A stretch of 64,000 bases of DNA from Neurospora crassa OR74A (GCF_000182925.2 NC_026501.1:868001-932000), one strand, 5' to 3'; positions 39,961 through 53,284 are shown, counted from the first letter of the stretch. A program made the numbers and translations. Notes: generated from the sequence alone by a model not told the origin.

Positions 39961-41957
39961 AATTATAAGTAAATTAGAGAGGGTATTCTCCGTAAATTAT
40001 TTATTAGTTAATTGTAGGTTATATAGTATAATAACGTTCTAATAGGCCTTTTTAAATTTATTATTTAATTTAAGGATTTCTATTAATTCTTTTTCGGATT
40101 TAATTTTAATATTACTCTAACCAATCTTATCCATAACCTTAATTTATATAACTACTCTTTTCCACTATTCGTCCTTAGAAGACTTAATAGGGACGTTAAC
40201 TAAATCCGCTACAAATTAATAACACTCCTCCTTTATTTATTTATATTTAAAGATAGTATTAATATTAAATAGATTAATAGTACCCCCGAATATTTTATTT
40301 AAATCTTTAATTGTAAGGATAGTATTATTTGTAATACTACTAAAAATAAAATTTATAAATATTAGCCTATAAAGAAGTAAATGTTTAAAGATAATCTAAT
40401 TTATTTTACTATCCTCGAAGCCCTCCTTATATATTATATAATATTAAATAAACGAGGAATATATATTACTAATACATATTATATATATTGTATAATAGTT
40501 TTCAATTCTTTAAAGAGGGGATACTATTTAAATATAGCAGTTAAATTCGTATAATATTATAATTTTCGTAGCTTTATATAATAAAAGCGTTTATAAATAC
40601 TTATTACGAATATATTTAATATTAATCTCCGATTGGAGGGAGTAGACTTACTAATTTAAATTAGCGAGCCTATAAATAATATTTCTCTATAGGGAAATAT
40701 AGATTAACTTTTCTTATTATACGCTCTTTTTACTATATATTAATAGTATTGTAAATAGTTAGAAAGAACTACTATATTAGTTCGGTTTATCTAATCTAGT
40801 AGAAACGTCCAATATATTAAAATATAATTAATACGTTCTATATAAATAAAAATTTAATATTAATATAATATTACTAATATACGTTTAGTCTAGTTATATT
40901 AATATTAGAATTTAAAACAAGAATATTAATATTGGTCTATAACGAATTTTAATCTAAAATAATAGTAATCTATTCCAATCACATTTAATTGGATTTAATA
41001 AACCGTACTAGGAAAGAAGCCTTCTTTAATAGGGATATAAGGGTCCTATAAAAATATTAGTATAGGTAGGTTATAATAGGTAATTAAGGAGATTTATATT
41101 TATATTTAAAGCGAATTAATAATTATTAATATATACTTCTTCTACCCTTTCTATTTAAAATATTCTTTTAGTATCTATATTTATAACGGAGATTTACTAT
41201 AATAAAAGGTAAGTATACGGGTCGGATCGACGGGAGGTTAAATATCCGGATTTCAATTTAATTAAGAAAATATATATATTAAGCTATTATTAAAATTGTT
41301 TTTAAGGAGTACTTCGATAATATTAATACCGAATTTGGTTAATAAATTTTCTTTATTAAGAGTTTAGATAGCGTTGGGGAATTCTAATTTATAAGATAGG
41401 AGCCTTTTTATTTTTTTAATATTTAAAATTGTAATAGGATTATAGACACCTAGGAGTTAGAATATATAGTAATTTTACGTAAGGTATTATAAGGAACGAA
41501 TTAATATTATATTAAATCCTTTTCTCTTTTTAACGTTTTTAAAATCTTCTATATCGTATATAGGATTATTATATAAGTATTTAAGTATAGCGTTAATTAC
41601 AATTGTAATTTTATTATTTAGGGCGCGGTAGGTAAATATAATACGATAGATAATTATTAGTAGAATAATAGCTAATAAATATATTATAATACTATTAGGT
41701 GGAGTAATAGGGGTTATTATATTGCGAGATAATTAAATATATTTACAATTATCAATAATAAATATAGTATTAAACAATACAACGGCCCTATTATCCGATA
41801 CTAAATTTTAAATAAGTAAATTAAAGGCCTACTACTTAAAACCCTATATTTTCTTAATTAATTGGAGGTTATTAAGGATATTAGTAAGTTTAAGTATATT
41901 ATAATTAAATTAGAAATTAGTAAAATAGTTAGGGTTATAGTAAAATTTATTAAGTTC

Positions 41958-42057
41958 NNNNNNNNNNNNNNNNNNNNNNNNNNNNNNNNNNNNNNNNNNN
42001 NNNNNNNNNNNNNNNNNNNNNNNNNNNNNNNNNNNNNNNNNNNNNNNNNNNNNNNNN
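41958..42057. other. Assembly gap (100 N)
   Basis: Exactly 100 N. It lies beyond the downstream end of the minus-strand coding remnant that starts near 43540. Confidence 0.99.
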
Positions 42058-42129
42058 ATATAGTATTACAATAATTATAAAAGTATTTAAAATCGAACGA
42101 ATTTCCGAATATAATTATATATTTATAAA

Positions 42130-43540
42130 ATATTTAAATAATAAGGTTGGATAGTATTAGAATTAGCGAAGGATAAGCAGCGTATTATCCTATTTTACTC
42201 TTACGTTCTATTTCCTTTATATATATTAAAATTGCTATTATATACATAATTATTTTTCTAGTACTAACGTTATTAATTAATATAGCCGTTCTTAAAGGAC
42301 TCTCCTCTAACTTACGAATAATATAGGTATTTATAAACGTAATTAATCTATTATTTCCCCGTATAGAAAGTCGAAGGGTAGTTAGATATTAGTAGGATAG
42401 GAATATAAATATTAAATAATTTAATTTACTAATAAATTAATAGGGTAATAAATAGCCCTTATCTCTACTTAACCCCTATTTTACTTAATTATAATAATCC
42501 TTAAATATAAGGAGATTAAAATTTCTACTATTCTTATTATCCTACTACTATACTTTATTTATATAACAGCCCTATTCCTTTATAATTTTAAAAATAAAAT
42601 CTTTATCGGGAAATTTAAATAGCGGGTAATTATACTTTACTAATATAAATATAATAAACCTACGCTACTATTATAAAGCTGTTTATTAATTAAAATACTC
42701 CTCGTCACTAACCGTTACATTAAATTCCAAACCATCCCTCTTTTAAAGAACAGTTGCATTATCCCTTAAATAATTTATTAACTTTTTATATACCTTAGTA
42801 TTTTCGTCCCTATTTAAATATTTTACTAAGGCCCCCTAATCGAAGAATATTAATTCGGCTTCGGTAAATAATTTATTAAACGGGTATATATAGGGTTAAA
42901 GGTACCTATATATAGGGGTTCCATCCAATAAGATTTTAATAACCTAACTATTTAAAATATTAAGTATTAATTATATTATAATTACTAAAACTTTAATATA
43001 GATTTTCAAAAAGTTCTATCTATTATTAAAGTAGTTTAACTACTTACGTTAATTTTAAATAAATTTCTTTCGCCGGTATAATTCTAATATATACCTCTTA
43101 AATTAATAGAAGGTAGCGAAGTTCTATATAGAATTATAGAGGTGCGTATATAAAAGAGTATAAATAGTATTAATATTCGTTATATTATCTATTTTAGCGA
43201 AGCCCCTACGGATTATAAGAAAAATATTATTATTTATTACCTACGTAATATTCTTAATAGACTTCTTATATCTAACTTCCAATAATATTCTATACTAGTT
43301 ATCTTCAAATATAATTATATATAGTACGGCCTTTTTAAGTATAATACTATTATAATTAGCGAAATAATAATTTCTATTAATACGTCGGGTAGTAAAGTAA
43401 TTATAATAAATTATAGCACGGACCTAATTATCTATAAAGTAGCTACCCCAATTATACTTTTTAAAAAAATCCTAAATATAATACAATACACTATTAAAAT
43501 TTATACTTATAATAGAAGTTTTAAAATAGGTAAAGTATAT
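42130..43540 (-). pseudogene. Minus-strand coding remnant of an unidentified repeat
   Basis: Reading the minus strand from about 43200 to 42260 gives a coherent protein-like frame broken only by RIP-type stops, including FD, a stop, then GALVKYLNRDENTKVYKK (near 42840-42790) and KRDGLEFNVTVSDEE (near 42735). The surrounding codons show ordinary amino-acid variety rather than random AT-rich translation. I recognise no reverse transcriptase, transposase or tyrosine-recombinase motif. The downstream end reaches toward the gap at 41958-42057. It is not part of the neighbouring LTR element, which starts at 43554 on the other strand. Confidence 0.45.
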
Positions 43541-43553
43541 TATAAGAAAGTAA

Positions 43554-43827
43554 TGCGGGATGCATCACATATATAATTAGAATCAATTAACTAGAGTAGA
43601 CTAGGCATAGTTAGAACTATACCCATTATTATCAAAAGCGCCGGCAGGCCTCTACACGTACCTAGGCACGTACTTGGCTGCCCAGTCGCATAGACCCGCC
43701 CAACCAGGGTAGGTTAAGTAATAAAATATAGGAATTCCTATAAAGGGATTCCCGTACAAGGCGGCCTTCGGCCACACCTTTCTCCCTCCGATATCTTCTT
43801 CTTTAATATTACAAATTACTATAAACA
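43554..43827 (+). repeat. 5' LTR of the third element (right end estimated)
   Basis: It starts TGCGGGATGCATCACATAT. The right end is set at ..ATAAACA by analogy with the inner element, two to three bases before a PBS-like TAGTATTACC; no complete second copy exists to confirm this. It contains a GC island with a GGCCTTCGGCC hairpin near 43762-43774. Confidence 0.6.
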
Positions 43828-44599
43828 TCGTAGTATTACCCTATTAAATAGTAACTACAACTAAACGTTTAATAACTATCGCAAACAGTATACTCCTCGC
43901 ACCCTATTTTAGTAAATTCACTAATTATCTATTTTACAAACTTACCAATCCAATCGAACAATCTTCTATCGTACGTAGTATATTAATCCTACAATTAACC
44001 CCATCCTACTAAACTTACCGATTATATAAATTGCAAACCTTATAATCCAATTAAACAATCTCCTATTTATATAAAATATTAATCCTACAATCTTTTCCCA
44101 ATCTATTAATTGTATATTACCTAAATAGTATTATAAAAATTACACTTCTACTTTATACTATTATATTCGTATTAGCTCGTATCGAACAAATATATTAAAA
44201 CCTCTATACTACCCCAATCCAAATTTCTCGAACCTCAACGCAATAAATTACCCTACAATTCACTTATTCTTTAAATAACTATTACTTCCTCTTCTCCTAT
44301 CCGAAACCATTGGTTATTTATATAGAATACTATTAGTAATAAACTCAATCTTTTTATTTATTCTCCTTTACTATTACCCTAATCTTTTTATTTAAATACC
44401 TTCTAATTATAAGCGAAATAAACTTATATTAATAATTTAATCGGCAATACTATTATTAATTAAATAATATTTATTATAGTTGGCGAAGACCCTCCTCCTA
44501 ACCTAATAACAATACAATAATCGCTTTATAAACTATCGGCTCCCTCAATATACAACGTCGAACGTTTAAATAGCCAATCTATACTACCCCAACATTATC

Positions 44600-47250
44600 C
44601 TAATACTCCAACCCGTAATACTAATACAACTCGTAACATTACCTAAATCTAAACCCTAATGCAACGCAATACCGTCCAACCCAAAACCGGTCTTATCGGT
44701 AATTTTATTTCAAATATAGTAAATACCCTCTCCCCTTCAAAATTACGTCGGTCGTCTATTATTAACCTACCCAAAAATCTTACCCCCCCTTTATTACCCA
44801 AGAAATATTCTTCTCTATAAAATAACTATAATACTACTACTTTAAACTATAGCAACAATTCAAACTCGGATTCCAACGACCCAAACCTTCCTAAATAGAT
44901 TAATAATAAAAAGGTCTAAAAGTACCTAAATTATATAAACGCTATAACCAAACATCTAAATATAAATCTCTACTAAATAAAGAACGAAATTTATAAGCAA
45001 TTTTAGAAGAATTCTATTATAACTAATACTAAAAAGGTCTATATCGACAATCTCGTAACTTAAATTAATAGCCTCAAAATTAATATATTAACTAACTATA
45101 AAGAACTACTAACCGCTCTCGCCTTTCAACCCAAAGTATTTCTAAAGGGTAAAAAGAAGGCGACTAATAAAAAAATACTTAGAGGATTCCCCAATAACTT
45201 ATTAGATAAATCTAATATTACTGCTATTTACTATAATAAACCGGACTTAATTAACCTTAATTAAAATTCTAATAAAAATCCCTCTTCTTACTATTAACCT
45301 ACTATTAAGGATATTAATAAAGGTACTTACATTAATATTCTGTATAATTTATATTACTATTCCTATATATATAAAATTATTCTAATTTTTATTAAACTAA
45401 TTCTAGTACATCCTACTCCTAATAGTAACCCTTTACCCCACATATATACTTATAACCAAAATTCCACTTCTAATATAAACATTTATTATAACCCCCGTCT
45501 TACTAATATATTTAATAACAACGCCGAACTCAACGCGGACAACTTTATAAAATTCATTAATAGTATTAAGGACTACAACCTAAGCCTCCGTAGGTTACTA
45601 AAAAAATAGACCAATATATATAAGAAATACCTCCAACAAATTAAGGACCTTTATATTAAACGAATTTATTCCGCCGCGTATCTTAATTTATCTTATATCG
45701 AAATTAATAAAATAGCTAACAATTATATAAAGTATACTAAGGAAGTTCCTATTACTCTCGCTTATTCTACCCGCACCGCCCCTATTAATTTCAATAGTAA
45801 AGTTAGAAACCCTTTTCTTTTATCTAAAATAAATATTATTAGTAAGGTTAGAAGCAGTACCCCTCCTATCCCTCCGAATATCTACCTAATTACAACCGCC
45901 CTTAACGACCCTAATAATAGCAATAATACAAACAATAATAATAATAATAACAATAACAACCTACGTCCCGTCGGTAAAATTAATCATTTTACAAACTACA
46001 AACCCACTTTCTTTAAAATTATTAACTTTAATAAAAATAAAATTAAATTTAAGTAAAATAATATTAATATATTCAACCCGTTTACTAATAACCCTAAAGA
46101 TATAAGTATAATTAAATCTAATAATAACCTCGTCTATACCAATACAACTATATTCAAAAACCAATTAATTGCCCTATTTAAAAATAACCCTAATAACTCT
46201 ATTTATAAGCAATTTATTCAAATATAGCCTCTCTTCTTATAAAGTACCGCCTATATATAATAGTACAATTAAATAACCCTAAATAAACATCGCACTTTAA
46301 GTACTATTAAAAATTTAATTTCGGCCCTTATAAGGAGATTTACCCCCAATACAACTATAGCTACCCGGAAATTCAATACTAGAAGAATCTCCCTATATAA
46401 TATATATAAGGACAAGAACACTATTACTACGTATATCCTTAAATAATTATATTTTATACAAACTATAAGCATCCTAATTAAGGATAATACTAATTAGTAT
46501 AATATTATAATCTAAATTTAAAATAGCTTTAATATAAATATAAAAACTATTATCCACCCCCCGCCCGCCTTCAATAATATTAAAATTTATATAAAAGAAA
46601 TTAAAAAGACCTAAATTATTCTTTTAACTATAATTAAAAATAAATATTCCTTATTAAACCTCTCTAATAATCAATCCTTCACCTACAATTATAATTTAAA
46701 TTACAACCGTAATTACAATTGCAACTCCAACTACTATTGTAATAATTATAACTATAATTATATTAACTATTGTAATAATAATTATAATCGTACTCCTAAT
46801 TGTACTTAAAACTGTAACTACTTCTAGACCCCCAATTGCAATTATATTCGTACAAACGACTATAATTGTAACCGTACCCCCAATCGCAACCGCAACCAAA
46901 ATCGTAGCTAAAATACAATAGACCGTACCTACTATACAAAGGAAGAAACTAAAGTAAGTAAGACAAACCTCATCAACTTTACAAGAAATAATATAAATAA
47001 ATATACTTCGGATAATTCGGTTTACTACGTATATAATAACCAATTAACTTATTCCGAATATTTAACAATTTTCAACTCAATAACTATAAAAACTTCCCAC
47101 ACTAAATATTATAATATTAAATACAACACCGAGGAATTAATCCCATCTATTCCCTACAATAATAACTTCTATAAGTATAAATATTGCAAAGAGGATTTTC
47201 CCTTAAGAAACTAATTAATTAATTATATTAACCTCTATAAATTACCAACT
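44600..47250 (+). pseudogene. Gag-like region of the third element, RIP-broken
   Basis: Plus-strand frames of low complexity run here, Asn-rich with AAT/AAC runs near 45914-45960 and an Asn/Tyr/Cys-rich repeat at about 46680-46915. A CKEDFP segment near 47187 resembles the zinc-finger-like motif that often precedes the protease in fungal Gypsy elements. Minus-strand open stretches in the same interval (for example 46696-47043) are hydrophobic shadows. Confidence 0.5.
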
Positions 47251-49863
47251 ATTAACCCTAATATTAAAATTCCTACTAATACTAATATTTATAATATTTA
47301 TACTATTATTCTAATTAAAAACGCCGCACTATAAACTAATAAACTTTCTAAAACCAATCCCCTCTCAAACTTTATATATCTACGTATTATAACCTAAATT
47401 ATACCGGAGGCTAACCCTATCAAAATCTATATAGATCCGGGAATTAATAAAACTATTATTAGTAGAATATTTTTAAAAACCCTAGAACATTCCATATTAA
47501 TAAACTTTACTATAAAAATAAAAAGTATTAAGGGCAAACCTATCCAATTAACCGAATAAACTACTTTTACCTTCTTCTTATACAAGTATAACTACTTAAA
47601 GAAACTAATCTTATTAAAAACTACAATAACCAAATAAATAATTAATAACCTAAAACCTAATATCCTATTAGCAAATTCCTTCCTCTACCTACAACAAACC
47701 TATATTAATTACTATACAACTAAAATCCATCTTCCACAAAATAATTTCAATACCGCGTTCGAAGTCCTACACCCGCCAAATTGTTATACCAGAAAGGTTA
47801 TTTCGACTAAAATAGTTATCCTAAAACCCGGGGAGGAATATATAATACCAATCTACTATATAAAACTACCTAAGGATCGGAACTTCCTATTTAACTCCTC
47901 CTATCCAATAATAATTAATACAATCCTTAATACCAAATCCCTAATAGTAATACTCATAAAGAATACTTCTAGCAAAATTATAACAATTCTATAGAAATAA
48001 AAAATAGAAAGAATAACTAAGTACAACGCTAACAACTATATTACTACAACTTAGCCCGAAATATACAATACAACTATAATTACCTAAATTCTTAATATAA
48101 TAAATTCCAAATACCTAACTATAGAACAAACAATCACTACAATATACGAAGCATACCATATTCCAACAAATATTAAACTCAACTTCAATTTCGCCTTCCT
48201 AACTAGCAATAGCGATAGTAAGCTAGCGAATAATAAACCTAAACACCCCGAACCTACAAACAACCATCCTAAAGTCCCTGAAAAATATTCAACTCTCAGC
48301 ATTCGTATAAACAAAAAGGCACCTAAAATTGTAATAAAAAAGGGCGTCTATATTTTTATAAATAATAAATAAATAGCGGCCGTATTAAAATAACTCATTA
48401 TACATTTCCCCAAACTTTAATAGGAAGGTAAATTAATAAATATATTCGAAGAAAATATAATAAAGGTCCCCTTAATAGAAAACTAACAGAACTACAAAGT
48501 AGCCGCTAAAATATATCTAATAAATAAAAAGAACTAAACAATTATCAACAAAATCTTTAATACCCTCTACCGCTAAAGGAAGATAAATTAAGTAAAATAT
48601 ACTATACTTTTTACCCATCTTATCTTCGTAATTTAACGGGAGACTAAAAACGGACCTAAGGGACGACCGGTAATCGATTTATATATTCTTAACAACTTAA
48701 CTATACCCAACAACTATCCCCTCCCCCTCTAGGGCAAAATTATTATATTTATACAAAATAAAATCGTTATAACTATTATAAACGCCATATCCTTCTTCTA
48801 TCAATTCGGTATATAATAGAAGCATCGCAACCGATTTACCCTAATTATACACCGAAGCCTCGAACAACTAATAGTAGCGCAAATAGGATTTAAAAATACT
48901 CCAACGTATATACAACAATTCATAAACACTTTACTTCAAGAATATAAAAATTATTATTAAATTTATATTAATAATATTATTATTACATTCAATTCGATCG
49001 AAAAGCATCTTAAATACTTAAATACAATTTTTTCCCTATTTATTTCAAAGAATATTATACTATTACCTAAAAAATCCTATTTAAAGTACCCGAATATTAA
49101 ACTACTAGGTTTTTATATTAATAATTTTAAATTATCAACTACTAAAGAACATATTACCGCCTTCCAAAATCTAACGTTCCCTAATATACTTAAAGTATTA
49201 AAATAATATATTAAGAATACTAACTTCCTACAACACTTTATCCCATACTACACCCAATTAATCAACCCACTCTAAAACCGGAAAATAGCCCTTTTAATAA
49301 AAGGACAAAAGCAAGGGAAAGTCGAAATAGGGAAGCCCGCGCGCTACACCACTTACTACGCTAAAATTCACTATAAACTAACCCCAACGGAGAAAACCGG
49401 ATTCGAAGCCTTCTAATAGGCCATTTACAATAGCCCAATAATTCTCTACCACCTTAACCCTAACTATCGCACCTTCTTATAAGTAGACAAATCTCTCGAA
49501 CGCAGCTTCAATACTATACTATTTCACCTAAAACTAAATACTAATTTTATATAAATCGAAGGATCTCCTATCCTATCTACCGAAGTACTACTAATTATAT
49601 TCCTAAACAAAGTATTAATTAAGGCCAAAACTAAATACGGCCCTTTTAAATTAAAAATAATATACTTCGTATAGATAGTAAAAAAGCTCCGTACTTAACT
49701 ATACTCTTACAATAAAACAACCTTCGTCCTTACTAATTATTCTATAATAAAGGGCATTATAAAATAAACCTCCTTACATATTATATTTATAAATAAAGTT
49801 AACCGCAAGTTAATTAACACCTCCATCTACCTCTCAAAATACCAGCTAAAAGTCTTCTATTAA

Positions 49864-50106
49864 TGTAGGGTGGTTGGTTCTTTTTTCTATTTTTTCCTTT
49901 CTTACTTTAAAAACTCTTGCTTTTATATAATAAGTGGAGATATTAGGGCTTTAGTTTATCATACATTGGGGAGCAGATCTACTACACTAGTCGGTCAAGA
50001 CCCTAGGAATATACTGAGTAAGGAAGAGGATATAAGGAGGAGATCCCGAGTTGAGAATAGACGAAAGGAGAGGCACTCCTAATTAGACAACACTTTTTCC
50101 TCGCAG
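49864..50106 (+). other. Weakly mutated insert in pol, running into a gap; possible LTR of a younger element
   Basis: Beginning TGTAGGGTGGTTGGTTC, this 243-bp stretch keeps many TG and CA dinucleotides and a 70-codon open frame, unlike the RIP-mutated pol on both sides. It replaces only about 15 codons of the RNase H end. Ends of TG and, one base before the gap, CGCA would suit an LTR of about 242 bp. The 70-codon frame is probably fortuitous. A misassembled or collapsed repeat is the alternative. Confidence 0.45.
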
Positions 50107-50206
50107 NNNNNNNNNNNNNNNNNNNNNNNNNNNNNNNNNNNNNNNNNNNNNNNNNNNNNNNNNNNNNNNNNNNNNNNNNNNNNNNNNNNNNNNNNNNNNN
50201 NNNNNN
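50107..50206. other. Assembly gap (100 N)
   Basis: Exactly 100 N, directly after the weakly mutated insert in the pol of the third retroelement, so it may hide the rest of that insert. Confidence 0.99.
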
Positions 50207-52079
50207 AACCTAAACAGTATCCCAATATTAAATAATCTATAGTACAATAACGCTAATAAGGTAACCCATATAACAATTACGCTAAAAGAAAGTAATAAAT
50301 CTTTATACTTATTAAATAATATTTAATATACCTTCTCCGAAGCCCAAATAGACCCCAAACACTAAAAAGCCTATACAGCCGCATACGCATTAAATAAGAA
50401 ATTTTTAAAGATTATTAAATATTTAAAACTATATAAAATAATTACCGAAGACAATAAAATCTTTTTTAAGCCCAGCTACCCTTTCTTTATACGCAACAAT
50501 TTTATTTATAACTACTAAACTAATAATATTAAGAACTTCTATATCCCTTTCAAATTTATAAAAGAAATCCTCGAAGTAGCTTATAATAATAAACACTACT
50601 TTAGGCGCAATCGTATATTATACGATTTATAAAAATTATTATTTCCTAATAAAGTTCGTTTAATTAAATAATATTTAAAATACTACCCAGTATACCAATT
50701 TAATTAAACCGACCACAATACCTCTATTAGCAATTACTAACTAATTAAATTAGAAGAAATACTCCCAATAAAAATTATATCTCTCAATTTTATCGTAGGA
50801 CTCCCTAAAGTATCCTTAATAAATACCCCTTAATAAATACCCAACTATTTAATATTTAATATATTAATACCCATTACTAATAAAACATCTAAAAAATCTC
50901 TATTTATTCCTAATTATAAGAAATATATAACTGTAAAATAAAGTATAATTATTATCCGGATATTCTTACTATATAATTAAGAATTCCCGATTAAAATTAT
51001 ATCCAACCGAAATTGTAAATTTACCTCCACTTACTAACAAAGTATATAAACTACAATAAGTATAAAATTACTAATAATAACCGCGTACTACCCAATTAGC
51101 AATAATATAACCGAGCGTAAGAATTAGACTGTAAAAATTACTATTAAATTTCACGTATTCTATTATAAAGTAGACTATAATTAACTACTTATTATCCTAT
51201 CTCTACAATAGAACCTCAATAGCGCCTTCGTCGAAAATATCCAAACCTCCCCTTATAAATTCCTCTTTAATTATAAATTATTAGAACTATTAAATATAAC
51301 TACCAATATAATTAATCCTTTATATAATTTTAAAGATAATCCTATACTCTAAAATCATCTCTATTAAAAAGCCTAACTAACTATAAACTTCGCTATCGCC
51401 AATACTAAACTTCACTATAATACTAGCCACCAACAAATCGAATTCAAAGAAAGAGAAATAGTTTTCTTAAAACTCAACTACAATTACCATCTACCCAACT
51501 ACCCATTCCGAAAAACTTCTCAATAACAATCCGAACCCTTTAAAATTATCTAGAAAATTAGGCGCTTAACCTACAAATTAAATTTACCGCCGAATATAAA
51601 GATATACCCAATTATTTTAATCGCCCATCTCACTACAGCTCCTAATACCAAGAATCCCTTTCAATAGATATTTCCCCCACCCAACCCAATTAAAGATTCT
51701 TAGAGTAATACCGGCTTAGGCTCAAACTTAAAGGCGCCTCAATATAAAATCGAAAAGATTACTACGTATAAATAGGTTAATAGGAAACTCTAGTACTATA
51801 TTAAATAGAAAGGATATAGCTATTATAACAACTATTAAAAGACTACCAAAGATCTAAGCAAGGCTAAAGACGTAATAAAAGACTATTAGAAGCACCAACC
51901 GAATAAGCGTAAAAAGGAAATACTTTACTCGTATATAGACGGACAATAAAGAATGCGTTTTATAAATAAGAAGGATCGTAAGGAGGGCGTTGAATTACAA
52001 CGCCGACGTTCACCAAAGCGAAAATAAGGGCATTCCCATTAAGGACAATAATATCTCTCTTCGTAGCGCCGGGACTTAA

Positions 52080-52241
52080 TACGGAATATATTATATATAT
52101 AATTAAAATCAATTAACTAGAATAAACTAGGCATAGTCAAAACTATACCTATTATTATTAAAGGCGCCGGCAGGCCTCTGTACGTACCTGGGCACGTACT
52201 TAGCTGCCCAATCGTATAGACCCGCCCAACCAAGGTAGGTT
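52080..52241 (+). repeat. 3' LTR of the third element, truncated by a gap
   Basis: It starts TACGGAATATATTATATAT, the RIP-mutated counterpart of 43554, and keeps the GC-rich core through CCCAACCAAGGTAGGTT, where the N run begins. It is more heavily mutated than the 5' copy. Confidence 0.8.
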
Positions 52242-52341
52242 NNNNNNNNNNNNNNNNNNNNNNNNNNNNNNNNNNNNNNNNNNNNNNNNNNNNNNNNNNN
52301 NNNNNNNNNNNNNNNNNNNNNNNNNNNNNNNNNNNNNNNNN
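52242..52341. other. Assembly gap (100 N)
   Basis: Exactly 100 N, cutting the 3' LTR of the third retroelement. The missing part of the LTR and the target duplication lie here. Confidence 0.99.
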
Positions 52342-52389
52342 CCTTTAAGTAAGTAAAGGGGCCGAAAATTTTAATTACTATAATAAAAA

Positions 52390-52830
52390 TTAAAAATTAA
52401 TATAATAACGTAGGTAATATTTCTCTATAGGGAAAGAATATAGTAAATTGGGTAATATTTCTCTATAGGGAAAGTATAAGTAGGGTTGTATTATAATATA
52501 TATTGGTAATTTATATTTATATTCTATATAATTTCCTAGTATAGTTGTATTAGGATAGTTAAGTATTACTATATATATTAGTACCTTAAACGCGGCCTTC
52601 ACTTTAAATATAAAGGTAATAGTTTAGTTTAGAATAAATTTATTTAATAGATTATATAATTCTTTATTATAGAATTCTAATATAATAGGTACAATACAAC
52701 CGACCTTAAAAGGGTATATATTATTACTTTTAGGAGAGACGAATTTGGATAAAACGTTAAGGAGGGTTTTAATTGTCCAAATATTATAGTAACCACTATA
52801 GTAAGGATAGTCCACCTATATTAAAGCGTC
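52390..52830 (-). pseudogene. Minus-strand coding remnant, unidentified
   Basis: Two open stretches on the minus strand (52815-52624 and 52602-52390) lie in the same frame, separated by one stop. They read as varied protein-like sequence, for example WTIKTLLNVLSKFVSPKSNN and PFKVGCIVPIILEFYNKELY. This is longer and more varied than chance AT-rich translation usually gives. The second half contains the RIP palindrome as FPYREI/FPIEK. The family is unknown. Confidence 0.35.
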
Positions 52831-53284
52831 CTTAATTTACTATAACTTATAATTTACAATTATTGGATTATTTCTATTAGTTAATTTATACTAAATAAGT
52901 AATAGATAGTATAATACCAAAAGGGTTTCAAATTTCTTACTATTAAAGAATTTAGTTAATAGCCTAAGGTTTAAGTTAGTAGCTATATTACTTTTAACCT
53001 TTGGGTTAGCTATTTTTATTATTTTATTTCCCTACGGAGAAAAATAATAGTATTACTTATAATTAAATTAGTAAATATTTTCTATAATAAAATAAAATAT
53101 TAGTCTTTATTATTTATATTATTTTTATATAGGGAAACTTTACTTTAAATTATATTATTTAAAAAATAAAAATAGAAATATAAGTTAGAAGGGACGACCG
53201 GAGAGGGTTTTATGTTTGTACTAGGCGGGATTGCCAAGGATCTCCTATAAGAATATAAAGTATTAATTTTTTCTACCTACGTTA

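Larger units (their letters stand above)
30123..43553. other. Degraded non-LTR repeat DNA, central part of the block
   Basis: Thirteen kilobases without a recognisable LTR pair. It contains several tandem arrays (listed separately), at least seven copies of the TTTCCCTATAGGGAAA palindrome (34185, 34233, 37543, 39559, 39670, 39832, 40682), a minus-strand coding remnant at its right end and two assembly gaps. A plus-strand remnant near 32211-32460 reads coherently (LEFKDLNLDFGWEGIKIELY) but matches nothing I know. Confidence 0.6.
47380..52030 (+). pseudogene. RIP-broken pol of the third element, interrupted in RNase H
   Basis: The protease-like part has IYIDPGINKTIIS near 47430 and NILLANSFLYL near 47660. 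RT carries GRPVIDLYILNNLTIP at 48661, RSLEQLIVAQIGFKNTPTYI near 48860 and YINNIIITF at 48965. RNase H runs to about 49860 (SIYLSKYQLKVFYQ), where the foreign fragment begins; after the gap the frame resumes at 50207. The integrase shows ISNRNCKF near 50998 and AYYPISNNITERKNQ near 51085. A chromodomain-like segment lies at 51740-51850 (YKIEKITTYKQVN, LQYYIKQKGYSYY), followed by a Lys-rich tail. Confidence 0.85.
43554..52241 (+). mobile_element. Third Ty3/Gypsy chromovirus, right end lost in an assembly gap
   Basis: Direct repeats at 43554 and 52080 share TATATAATTA, a GC-rich core (GCGCCGGCAGGCCTCT, CGTACCTAGGCACGTA, AGACCCGCCCAACCA) and the same order of segments, so they are the two LTRs. 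The right copy stops at a 100-N gap after 162 bp, so neither its end nor a target duplication can be read. Between them the plus strand shows gag, protease, RT, RNase H, integrase and a chromodomain. It is interrupted at 49864 by a weakly mutated foreign fragment and a gap. Unlike the nested pair it has little room for a third ORF: the chromodomain ends near 51850 and the 3' LTR begins at 52080. Confidence 0.85.

Noticed and set aside
46696-47043. 115-codon hydrophobic Val/Ile-rich ORF on the minus strand
   Set aside because: It is antisense to the Asn-rich gag region of the third element and reflects GTT/ATT repeats rather than a membrane protein.
49870-50082. 70-codon ORF as a real gene
   Set aside because: It lies in a fragment cut by a gap, lacks any motif and fits an LTR better than a coding gene.
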